Below the pieces are notes generated by a model. That model saw only the letters and a list, made by a program, of their open reading frames with translations. It had not been told where the DNA came from and ran no database searches. DNA of 37,906 nt, from positions 1 to 37,906 of the forward strand of contig JAPLOE010000123.1 of NCBI GenBank assembly GCA_026692705.1. The letters run 5' to 3'. Positions 23,741-30,950 of the stretch are shown here, piece by piece. The position numbers and the translations under genes are program-made. Position 1 is the stretch's first letter. Every line of letters begins with the position of its first letter. The stretch comes from Planctomycetota bacterium (GTDB lineage Bacteria; Planctomycetota; UBA1135; GCA-002686595).

Positions 23741-25072
23741 CTAGCGGCGCGCGGGCACGAGCGTCGGCGCGATCGCGATCGCGCGTTGCCGCTCTTCGGC
23801 CGTGAGTCGCGCGTCGAGCGCTTCCATGCGTGCCTGCGCCGAGCGTTGTCCGCCAGCGAGAGCGAGCGAGTACCACGCGCGAGCGAGCACGAGATCGCGC
23901 CCGACGCCGCGGCCGTGCTCGTGCATCGCGCCGAGGCGCTCCTGCGCGACCGCGAGACCCTGCTCGGCGGCCTTCGTGAACCAACGCGAGGCCTCGCTCG
24001 GATCCTCCGCGACGCCGTTGCCCTGCAAGAGCGCCTGACCGAGGTTGTGCTGCGCGAGCGCGTACCCGCTGTCGGCCGCGGCTCGCAGCCAACGCGCGCC
24101 CTCCTGCGGTCGCGCGGCGACGAGCTCACCCTCGAGCAACACCAGCCCGAGCGACAGCTGCGCCTGCGGCAGGGCTTGTTCCGCGGCACGACTGAGCCAA
24201 CGCACGGCCTCGTCGCCATCCTTCGCGACACCGTCACCGCGCGCGTACAGCAACCCGAGGTTCGCCTGCGCGATCGCGAGACCCTGCACGGCCGCCGTGC
24301 GAAGCCACTGGGCGCCGAGCGTCGCATTGCGCTCGACACCGCGGCCTTCGATGTACGTCAAGCCGAGCTGGGCTTGCGAAGAAGCGTGGCCCGCGGTTGC
24401 GGCCGCCTGCAGCCAACGCAGAGGTTCCGCGGGATCCGAGGCGAGAGCCGGTTTCGCTGCGAGCAGGTCCACGAGCTCCAGCTGCGCCTCGAGCCGTCCC
24501 TGCTCCGCCGCGTGGCGCAACCACTCGACGGCGAGCCGCTGATCCTCGGGCGAACTCGCGGGATTCCGCGCATACGTGCGGCCGAGCGCGAGCTGCGCCT
24601 CGGCGATGCCTTGCAGCGCCGCACGACGCAACAACGCGGTTCCACGCGCCTCATCGCGCTCGACGCCGTTGCCCGCGAGCAACATCAGCCCGAGGTTGTG
24701 CTGCGCCGGGCCGTACCCGAGCGCGCAGGCACGTTCGTACCAGCTTGCGGCCTCGCGCGGGTCGCGTTCGACGCCGTCCCCTTGTTCGTGCAGCACACCG
24801 AGCGCGTACTGCGCCGGCGCGAGCTCCTGCTCGGCCGCCTTGCGATACCACTGCGCCGCGCGCGGGTGATCGACGGCGAGGCCGCGACCTTCGTAGAGCA
24901 TGGTCGCGAGCAGCAGCTGCGCCTCCGCTTCACCGGCCTCGGCCGCACGCTCGAGCTCCGCGGGCGTGCGCTCGATGGCTGCGGTCGCGGCTGCGGGCGT
25001 CGGTTCGGGCTTGGGAGTCGAGCAGGCTGCGAACAGCGCGAGCGCGACGGTCGTGTTCCTGAGGATCGACAT
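23741..25072 (-). CDS. Sel1-repeat lipoprotein
   Basis: A protein of 443 residues. MSILRNTTVALALFAAC ends in a relaxed lipobox with Cys17, followed by a Pro/Ala/Thr linker, so it is probably membrane-anchored on the outside. From about residue 45 onward there are ten Sel1-like repeats of roughly 36 residues (for example AQYALGVLHEQGDGVERD, AQHNLGLMLLAGNGVERD, AQANLGLLYARGDGVAKD), plus a degenerate eleventh at the end. Repeats 4, 5 and 8 have lost the usual glycine-rich turn. Sel1 arrays form alpha-solenoids that scaffold protein-protein contacts; the partner is unknown. The frame is open upstream, but the ATG at 25070-25072 is chosen because the signal sequence begins there. It lies 73 bases downstream of the HutD-family gene on the same strand and may share its transcript. 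Confidence 0.92.
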   Translation of the reverse strand: MSILRNTTVALALFAACSTPKPEPTPAAATAAIERTPAELERAAEAGEAEAQLLLATMLYEGRGLAVDHPRAAQWYRKAAEQELAPAQYALGVLHEQGDGVERDPREAASWYERACALGYGPAQHNLGLMLLAGNGVERDEARGTALLRRAALQGIAEAQLALGRTYARNPASSPEDQRLAVEWLRHAAEQGRLEAQLELVDLLAAKPALASDPAEPLRWLQAAATAGHASSQAQLGLTYIEGRGVERNATLGAQWLRTAAVQGLAIAQANLGLLYARGDGVAKDGDEAVRWLSRAAEQALPQAQLSLGLVLLEGELVAARPQEGARWLRAAADSGYALAQHNLGQALLQGNGVAEDPSEASRWFTKAAEQGLAVAQERLGAMHEHGRGVGRDLVLARAWYSLALAGGQRSAQARMEALDARLTAEERQRAIAIAPTLVPARR

Positions 25073-25145
25073 GGGCGGTGAGAGATGCTCGCTCGGCGTC
25101 CGAGCCCGAACCCGCGAAGTGCGTGAGGAATGCATCAAGCCGCGA

Positions 25146-25766
25146 TCAAGGCCTTTTTCCGGGCCCGATCCGCACGAGCAGCGCGCGCGTCGAATCGGCG
25201 GCGCCGACGAGGTCGAGCTCGTCCCCGGGCAGCAGCGAGCGCGCGAGCAACGTCGCACCGGTCGGCAGCTCGAAGGCCTGTTCCTCGCCGGTCACGCGCG
25301 CCGTGAGCGCTCCTTCGGGCACGTGCAGCAGCACCGTCGTCGCCTCGGCGGCGAGTCGCGCGCGTCGCCGACCCAGCCGCAGCACCTCGACTTCCGCACT
25401 CGCGTGCTCGGGGCGGTACACGACGTTGAAATCGCGCACCGGACCGCCGACGAGCTCCGCCGTCGTCGGCCACGAGCCGTTGAAGCGGTAGGGCTCGCCC
25501 GTGCGCAGCCGCGCGCGCGGCGCACGCGTGCCGTGATCGAGCCACAGGCCTTCGCCATCGAGCGGCACGAGCACACGCTCGAAGCCCTCGAAGCTCGAGA
25601 ACGGTCCGTTCGAGTCGATCGCCGCGCGCGAGACGCGCCAGTGGAAGTCGCCGCGCTCGAAGCTCGCTCCGTCGGGCGCGAGCGCGAGCTCGTCGGTGAA
25701 GCCGCGCCCGTTGCGCCACGGCACGCGGCGCACGTCGGCGGCAAGCAGGATGCGGACCTCGCGCAT
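25146..25766 (-). CDS. HutD/Ves-family cupin-like protein
   Basis: A protein of 206 residues matching the HutD/Ves family (PF05962), a double beta-barrel related to cupins. Visible family segments are VPWRNGRGFTDELAL, FHWRVSRAAIDSNGPFSSF, GFERVLVPLDGEGL and a YRFNGSWPTTAELVGGPVRDFNV block. In some bacteria HutD lies in histidine-utilisation operons, but here the neighbours are a cysteine synthase and a Sel1 lipoprotein, with no hut genes, so a histidine role is not supported. The function of the family is not firmly established. No signal peptide. A TAACGT box eight bases before the ATG suggests its own leaderless promoter within the 34-base gap after the cysteine synthase gene. Confidence 0.88.
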   Translation of the reverse strand: MREVRILLAADVRRVPWRNGRGFTDELALAPDGASFERGDFHWRVSRAAIDSNGPFSSFEGFERVLVPLDGEGLWLDHGTRAPRARLRTGEPYRFNGSWPTTAELVGGPVRDFNVVYRPEHASAEVEVLRLGRRRARLAAEATTVLLHVPEGALTARVTGEEQAFELPTGATLLARSLLPGDELDLVGAADSTRALLVRIGPGKRP

Positions 25767-25774
25767 GGCGCGAG

Positions 25775-25780
25775 ACGTTA
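25775..25780 (-). promoter_or_regulatory. -10-like hexamer TAACGT before the HutD-family gene
   Basis: On the minus strand TAACGT is followed by eight bases and the ATG at 25766. It lies in the 34-base gap after the cysteine synthase gene, so the HutD-family gene may be transcribed on its own as well as by read-through. Confidence 0.4.
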
Positions 25781-25800
25781 CTGGCGCGCGAGTGGCGCGG

Positions 25801-26757
25801 CTACGAGCAAGCGACGAGCGAGGCCCGTCGCGCCGCGCACGTGTCGCGCTGGGGGCAGTGGATCGAGTCCGACATGGGGCTCGGCAGGCCCATCGAGGTG
25901 TAGCGGTCGGAACAATCGGGCCAGAACGTGGCCACGACGAGGCCTTCGTCGCGCAGCTGGCGCGCGGCGACGGTGTTGGCGCCCGAGCTCATGCCGACGC
26001 AGTGGCCGTGGCGCTCGGCGATCTCGTGCGCAACCTCGGCGGCGCGCGCGGACGGCACCGCGATCACGCGATCGACCTTGCGCATGTCGACGAGCGGCGG
26101 GATGAACCCATCGCCGATGCCTTGGATCGTGTGCTCGCCCGCGGGCTTGCCGCACATCACGTTCGACTCCGTCGGCTCGACGGCGACGACCAGCAGCTTG
26201 GGGAAGGCCTCGCGCAGCGCCGCTCCGACTCCCATCAGCGTGCCGCCCGTGCCGACTCCCGCGACGAATGCGTCGAGCCGGCGAACGCCGCGCGCGCGCA
26301 GCTGCACGAGCAGCTCGTGGCCGGTCGTCTCGCGGTGGCAGTGCACGTTGTCCTCGTTGCCGAACTGGTCAGGCACGTAGTAACCGGGCTTGCCCTTGTA
26401 CTCGTCGCGCAGCGCGATCGGGCCCTCGAAGCCCTGCTCGCGCGGCGTCGAACGCACCTCGGCGCCGAAGCCGCGGATGTACTCGCGACGTTCCTCGCTC
26501 ATGTGCTCGGGCATGTAGATCACGACCTTGTGGCCGAGCTCGCGCCCGACCATCGCCATCGCGATGCCGGTGTTGCCCGAGGTCGCCTCGACGATCACGT
26601 CGCCGGGCTTCAGCTCGCCGCGCCGCCGCGCCGCGAGCAGGAGGTAGCGCGCGATGCGGTCCTTGACGCTGCCGCCGGGGTTGGAGCACTCGAGCTTGAT
26701 GTAGAGGCGCTCGAGCTCGATGAGCGGCGTCGAACCGATGGAGTCGAGGAGGTTCAT
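25801..26757 (-). CDS. cysM: Cysteine synthase / PLP-dependent beta-family enzyme
   Basis: A protein of 318 residues of PLP fold type II. The PLP lysine is Lys32 in LECSNPGGSVKDRIARY. TSGNTG (59-64) is the substrate/PLP-binding loop, followed by VGRELGHKVVIYMPEHMS. VAGVGTGGTLMGVG is the phosphate-binding loop. GDGFIPPLVD and the C-terminal SSGANTVAA also match O-acetylserine sulfhydrylases. The NPGGSVKDR form resembles CysM-type and cystathionine-beta-synthase-type enzymes, so the symbol is tentative. The last 18 residues carry three cysteines (Cys301, Cys307, Cys317), a tail I do not recall in standard family members. It is first in a co-directional run with the HutD and Sel1 genes and is divergent from the esterase operon across 175 bases. 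Confidence 0.9.
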   Translation of the reverse strand: MNLLDSIGSTPLIELERLYIKLECSNPGGSVKDRIARYLLLAARRRGELKPGDVIVEATSGNTGIAMAMVGRELGHKVVIYMPEHMSEERREYIRGFGAEVRSTPREQGFEGPIALRDEYKGKPGYYVPDQFGNEDNVHCHRETTGHELLVQLRARGVRRLDAFVAGVGTGGTLMGVGAALREAFPKLLVVAVEPTESNVMCGKPAGEHTIQGIGDGFIPPLVDMRKVDRVIAVPSARAAEVAHEIAERHGHCVGMSSGANTVAARQLRDEGLVVATFWPDCSDRYTSMGLPSPMSDSIHCPQRDTCAARRASLVACS

Positions 26758-26920
26758 GGGTCCATTTCACGGGCCGCCGTGAATTCCTGCGCTGCGGCGC
26801 TGTGCGTAGCGGTGCGAGCGGATGGGCGAACTGGCCGGAACCGGGCGGGAGAGCGGGGAACCGTCGGGAGCGCCACGGCGTGGCGTGCGTGGTCACGGGG
26901 CGTCGGCGCGCGGCCGCTGC

Positions 26921-26926
26921 TAGCAT
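26921..26926 (+). promoter_or_regulatory. -10-like hexamer TAGCAT (TGCTAGCAT) before the esterase operon
   Basis: TAGCAT is followed by six bases and the ATG at 26933; with the preceding TGC it also fits an extended -10 element. It predicts a leaderless mRNA for the esterase. No -35 box is obvious. Confidence 0.5.
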
Positions 26927-26932
26927 TCCCGC

Positions 26933-28336
26933 ATGTTCCTCGAGCTCGCCCTCACGCTCCCGATCGCCGTTCTCCCGCAGCAAACGGCCAACCCGCGCTA
27001 CGAACTTGGGGTAAGGACCCGGGCGCTCGAGCGCGCCTGGATGGCGGCGACGCCGGAGCTGCGCGCGAGCGTGCTGCCGCAGGTCGAGGGCGCGGTGCAG
27101 CGTTTCTTCGCGATGGACATGGCCGGGGTCGGAGCCGCGCTCGACGAGGCGCGCACGAAGCTCGAGCGCAGCGACAAGCCCTGGGATCTCGAGCGCTTCA
27201 CGCTGACGCCGGCGCGCAAGCTGCTCGACGCCACGGACACGAGCGTGAAGCTCACGCTCGGCAACCTGTACGTGACGGACTTCGCGGCGCCGGTGGTGCT
27301 CACCGCGAGCGTCGACGGGCGTCCCTTGAAGCTCGAGCCGGCGCGCGTCGAGGCGCCGGGGCGCGGCGAGTCGCGCGAGCTGGTGCTGTCGCTCGAGAGC
27401 CTGCCCAAGGGCGCGGCGGAAGTGACGGTCGAGATCGAGCTCGCCAACGAGGGCGACCTTCGCGCGCGGCGCCGCGTGTCGTTCTCGCGCGCCGTGCAGC
27501 GCGACGAGCGGCTGCGCGCGGTGAAGGCGGCGCTCATCGACGTGCCCGACGAGGCGCCGCCGCTCGAGTTCCTGACCGCGCAGTCGCACCTCGTGCTGCT
27601 CGAGCAACTTTGCCTCGCCTCGCAGCAGGAGACCGACTATCCGGCGACGCGCCTGCTCGCCGAATGCGAGACGATCCTCGGCGCGCTGGCCGACAACGAG
27701 CGCTGGTTCGGCCCCGCATCGTCGGGTTCGTCGTGGCTGACCTTGCCCAACGGTGCGAACGGAGCGCAGGTGCGCGTGTTCGTGCCGGAGAAGCTCGTCA
27801 AGGACCAGCTCGTGCCGCTCGTGGTCGCGCTGCACGGTGCGGGCGGCAGCGAGAACATGTTCTTCGACGCCTACGGCGACGGCCGCATCGTCGAGCTGTG
27901 CCGCCAGCGCGGCTGGGTGCTCGTGGCGCCGCGCGTGAGCTTCCTCGGCGCGCCGGTCGAGGCCGTGGTGAACGCGCTCGCGGAGCGCCTGCCGATCGAC
28001 CGCAGCAAGGTGTTCGTCGTCGGCCACTCGATGGGCGCCGGCGTCGGGCAGCAGGTCGTGGCCAAGAAACCTGCGGATTTCCGGGCCTTTGCGGCGCTCG
28101 GCGGCGGTTCGGGGCTGCGCGACGCGAGTGCGCTTGCGTCGAAGCCGATCTTCGTCGGCGCGGGCGAGCGCGACTTCGGACGGCGCGGAGCCGAGGCGCT
28201 GCACAAGTCGCTCGTCGCCGCGGGCTCCGGCGTCGCGACGCTGCGCATCTACCCCAACTGCGAGCACCTGATGGTCGTCGTCGACGCGCTGCCGGACGTG
28301 TTCGCGTTCTTCGACGCGCAGCTCGTGGCCAAGTGA
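26933..28336 (+). CDS. Secreted alpha/beta-hydrolase (PHB-depolymerase/esterase-like)
   Basis: A protein of 467 residues. Its N-terminus MFLELALTLPIAVLPQ is a short hydrophobic segment without positive charge, a possible but atypical signal peptide. Residues about 20-270 form an N-terminal region of helical and then beta-rich segments that I do not recognise. Residues about 270-467 are an alpha/beta-hydrolase of the Esterase_PHB/LpqC type: VPLVVALHGAGGSENMFF (oxyanion region), VFVVGHSMGAG with nucleophile Ser366, Asp414 in VGAGERDFG, and His445 in NCEHLMVV. A complete triad suggests an active esterase; the substrate is unknown. The next gene starts 19 bases after the stop with its own Shine-Dalgarno site, so the two probably form an operon. 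Confidence 0.87.
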   Translation: MFLELALTLPIAVLPQQTANPRYELGVRTRALERAWMAATPELRASVLPQVEGAVQRFFAMDMAGVGAALDEARTKLERSDKPWDLERFTLTPARKLLDATDTSVKLTLGNLYVTDFAAPVVLTASVDGRPLKLEPARVEAPGRGESRELVLSLESLPKGAAEVTVEIELANEGDLRARRRVSFSRAVQRDERLRAVKAALIDVPDEAPPLEFLTAQSHLVLLEQLCLASQQETDYPATRLLAECETILGALADNERWFGPASSGSSWLTLPNGANGAQVRVFVPEKLVKDQLVPLVVALHGAGGSENMFFDAYGDGRIVELCRQRGWVLVAPRVSFLGAPVEAVVNALAERLPIDRSKVFVVGHSMGAGVGQQVVAKKPADFRAFAALGGGSGLRDASALASKPIFVGAGERDFGRRGAEALHKSLVAAGSGVATLRIYPNCEHLMVVVDALPDVFAFFDAQLVAK

Positions 28337-28355
28337 GCCCGCGAAGGCCGCCAAG

Positions 28356-29621
28356 ATGCTCGCTCTGTTCGCTCCGCTCGTCCTCGCGCTCGCGCAGGAC
28401 GTCCACGTCACGCTGCGCGTCGACTTCGGCGCCCTCGAACGGCCGGCGCTCGAGCAGCAGCTCACGCTCCCGCGCGGCTCGAACGTCGTCGATGCGACGC
28501 GGCGTGTCGCGGAGGTCGAGCAGGACTGGCTGTGCTGCTCGAAGGACGACGTGTGGGCGATCGGCGGCGTCGGTCCCGACACGCGCCTCGACCGCTACTG
28601 GATGTGGAAGCTCGACGGCCGCATGGGCCCGAATTTCCCGGTGAAACACGTGCTCTCCGAGGGCGAGCGCATCGAGTGGGTCTACGCCGGAGGGAACCAA
28701 CCCGTGAAGCTGGAAGTGCGCGCCGTCTCGCTCCTGCCCGCCGCCACCGACATCGCCGTCGCCATCGGCGCCGAGCGAGCGCTGGTCGGCGTCTCGCACC
28801 TCTGCCGGCTGCCCGCGGGCCTCGACGTGCCGCGCGTGATGTCGACGAGCGTCGACTCCGACGCGTGGAGCATGCCGCGCATCGATGCCTACCTGCGTGA
28901 GGCGATCGCACGTGGCGAGAGCCTCTACCAGCTCGACGAGCCGCGCATCTCCGCGCTCGCGCCGACGGTCGTGATCAGCCAGGGCCTGTGCCCGGTGTGC
29001 GCGGCGACTCCCGGCGATGTCGAGAAGTCGCTGGGCAAGGAGAAGTGCGCGGATTTGCTCGTGCTGAGCCCGCGTTCGCTCGCCGACGTGGCCCAGAACA
29101 GCCGCGACGTCGGCAAGCGCCTCGGCCGCGAGTCGGCGGCGACGATCGCCGCGCGCGACTTCGAGCGGCGTTTCGAAAAGCTGCGTGCGCTGCCTGCGCC
29201 GAGCCCGAAGCCGCGCGTGCTCGTGCTCGAGTGGTTCGAGCCGCTGTGGGTGTCCGGCGAGTGGGTCGCCGAGCAAGTCGAGGTCGCCGGCGGCGTGCCC
29301 TTGCTCGCGGGAGCGAAGGATCCGTCGCGGCGCGTCGAGTGGAAGGACGTCGTCGCGGCCGATCCCGACGTGATCGTGCTTTCCGCCTGCTCGATGTCCG
29401 TCGAGCGCACGCAGCGCGAGCTCGGCGTGCTCACGGGCCAGCCTGCGTGGAAGGAACTGCGCGCCGTGCGCGCGGGCGCCGTGTTCGTGGTGGACGGCGA
29501 GCGCCACTTCTCGACGCCCGGCCCCGGCCTCGCGACCGGAGCCGAGCTCCTGCACTCGATCCTGCGTGCGCCCGACCACGCGACCCCGCCGCATCCGACG
29601 GCGTGGTCGCGCGTGCGCTGA
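28356..29621 (+). CDS. DUF4430 - BtuF-like fusion, putative extracytoplasmic cobalamin-binding protein
   Basis: A protein of 421 residues. MLALFAPLVLALA is a very short hydrophobic leader without Lys or Arg. Residues 16-111 match DUF4430 (PF14478), the fold of the beta-domain of animal transcobalamin and intrinsic factor: VHVTLRVDFG at the start, YWMWKLDGRMG at 81-91 and LSEGERIEWVYAGG ending at 113. Residues about 122-405 match BtuF-type periplasmic binding domains (PF01497): VSLLPAATDIAVAIGAERALVGVSHLC, then ARGESLYQLDEPRISALAPTVVIS, QGLCPVCAATPGDV, VLVLEWFEPLWVSGEWV and AADPDVIVLSACSM. The SLYQLDE and LCPVCA blocks are typical of proteins annotated as cobalamin-binding. No BtuC, BtuD or TonB receptor gene is nearby. 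GAAGG (28343-28347), eight bases before the ATG, supports the start. The stop is six bases from the convergent SDR gene. Confidence 0.88.
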   Translation: MLALFAPLVLALAQDVHVTLRVDFGALERPALEQQLTLPRGSNVVDATRRVAEVEQDWLCCSKDDVWAIGGVGPDTRLDRYWMWKLDGRMGPNFPVKHVLSEGERIEWVYAGGNQPVKLEVRAVSLLPAATDIAVAIGAERALVGVSHLCRLPAGLDVPRVMSTSVDSDAWSMPRIDAYLREAIARGESLYQLDEPRISALAPTVVISQGLCPVCAATPGDVEKSLGKEKCADLLVLSPRSLADVAQNSRDVGKRLGRESAATIAARDFERRFEKLRALPAPSPKPRVLVLEWFEPLWVSGEWVAEQVEVAGGVPLLAGAKDPSRRVEWKDVVAADPDVIVLSACSMSVERTQRELGVLTGQPAWKELRAVRAGAVFVVDGERHFSTPGPGLATGAELLHSILRAPDHATPPHPTAWSRVR

Positions 29622-29627
29622 AACGTC

Positions 29628-30773
29628 TCAGGCCTTCTTCACGGCCGCGCAGAGCTCGGCTTCCTTCTCCGCCGTGAGCATGCGCGCGGCGCCGTCGAAG
29701 AGCCGCTTCTGGCGCTCGGGCGGCAGCGCCTTGAACCACGCGAGCGTGTCGCTCGTGGTCTGGTCGATCGTGCGGAACTTGAGCCCCGCCTTCATCGCCG
29801 CCACGTTGCTCACGCGGTGGAAACCCTTCGATTCGCCGGCGAACGGCGCCCAGATGTGGAAACCGGCCGGCTGGTGAGCCTCGAGCACTTCGAGCGGCAC
29901 CCAGCGCGGCGTCGCCTTGTTGCCCGTGCAGGCGAGGCTCGCGCGGATCACTTCGCCCCAGTCGAGTTGCTTCGACGGGCTCGGCATCGGACCGCAGGCG
30001 TTGAAGCGGCCGGTGGTCTTCTGCTCGGCCAAGTGCACCATCCACTCGGCGAGGTCGCGCACGTCGATCACCTGCAGCGGGTCGGTCGGCGAGCCGGGCA
30101 CCGCCATCTCGCCGCCCTTGTCCGCGCGCGCGGGCCAGTAGGTGAAACGGTCGGTCGGGTCACCGGGGCCGACGATGTAGCCGGGGCGCACGATGCACGC
30201 GCGACCGGGGAACGCGGCCTCCGCCGCCTGCTCGCACAGCGCCTTGAGCGGACCGTAGTACTCGTACTGCGGGCCCATCGTCTCGAGCGTCGGGTCGGGC
30301 ATCGTGCCGCACTCGGCGCTCTCGTCCATGCCCTCGACGTCGTTCTTCGCGTAGCACGAGATCGAGCTCACGTAGACGTAGTGACCGACGTTCGGGGCGA
30401 GCAGCTCCGCCGAGGCCTTCACGTGGCGCGGGTAGTAACCGCAGTCATCGAACACGACGTCCCACTGGCGACCCGCGAGCGACTTGATGCCTTCACCCTT
30501 CAGCGGGTCGCGGTCGCCCTGCAGCTTCTCGAGGTCGGGGAACAGGCCCGGGTTGGTCTTGCCGCGGTTGAAGAGCGTGACCTCGTGGCCCCGCGGCTTC
30601 GCGGCCTCGACCAGCGCGGGCCCGACGAAGCCAGTGCCACCGAGGATCAGGATCTTGAGCTTCTTCGGCGGCGTCGAGCTGGAGCCGCTCGACTGGCAGG
30701 CGAGGGAGCTCGCGCCGAGCAGGGCTGCGGCCGCGGAGGAGTAGGTGAGGAAGCTGCGACGGTCGAGGTTCAT
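29628..30773 (-). CDS. Tat-exported NAD-dependent epimerase/dehydratase-like SDR
   Basis: A protein of 381 residues. MNLDRRSFLTYSSAAAALLGASSLAC has a twin-arginine motif (Arg5-Arg6) and a possible lipidation Cys26, followed by a Ser/Gly linker. The rest is an extended SDR of the NAD-epimerase type: ILILGGTGFVGPALVEAA (GxxGxxG, 45-51), then NRGKTNPGLFPDL, VYVSSISCYA and the YxxxK pair at Tyr173/Lys177 in YYGPLKALCEQ, followed by RPGYIVGPGDPTDRF and VIDVRDLAEWMV. Active-site residues are present. Export of a dinucleotide-dependent enzyme requires folding with cofactor before Tat transport, a known theme for planctomycete oxidoreductases. The substrate is unknown. The frame is open 14 codons further upstream, but the Tat start is chosen. 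Confidence 0.9.
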   Translation of the reverse strand: MNLDRRSFLTYSSAAAALLGASSLACQSSGSSSTPPKKLKILILGGTGFVGPALVEAAKPRGHEVTLFNRGKTNPGLFPDLEKLQGDRDPLKGEGIKSLAGRQWDVVFDDCGYYPRHVKASAELLAPNVGHYVYVSSISCYAKNDVEGMDESAECGTMPDPTLETMGPQYEYYGPLKALCEQAAEAAFPGRACIVRPGYIVGPGDPTDRFTYWPARADKGGEMAVPGSPTDPLQVIDVRDLAEWMVHLAEQKTTGRFNACGPMPSPSKQLDWGEVIRASLACTGNKATPRWVPLEVLEAHQPAGFHIWAPFAGESKGFHRVSNVAAMKAGLKFRTIDQTTSDTLAWFKALPPERQKRLFDGAARMLTAEKEAELCAAVKKA

Positions 30774-30937
30774 GGGGGCTCGTGAAGTGGGGGTATGGGA
30801 ACGGCCCAAGAGCATGCCGTCCGGGCGGCGGGAGCGCTGTCAGCGACCGGTAATCGTTGGGCGAGAAAAGCGTGGGAACCGGTCGCGAAGTGTCGTGCGC
30901 CGCCGCCCGGCCATGGCGCGAGCCGCGGCCCGCGGGC

Positions 30938-30943
30938 TAGGCT
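30938..30943 (+). promoter_or_regulatory. -10-like hexamer TAGGCT (GGCTAGGCT) before the FGE gene
   Basis: TAGGCT is followed by seven bases and the GTG start at 30951. This spacing predicts a leaderless mRNA and supports the GTG over the much earlier in-frame ATG at 30795. Confidence 0.5.
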
Positions 30944-30950
30944 CAACAGC

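Noticed and set aside
25146..25766. Calling this gene hutD with a role in histidine utilisation
   Set aside because: Only family membership is supported; no hut genes lie in the window.
30795..30950. In-frame N-terminal extension of the FGE protein from the ATG at 30795
   Set aside because: It has no domain similarity, would bury the signal sequence, and would place the SDR/FGE divergent promoter region inside a gene. The GTG at 30951 has a -10 box at the usual distance.
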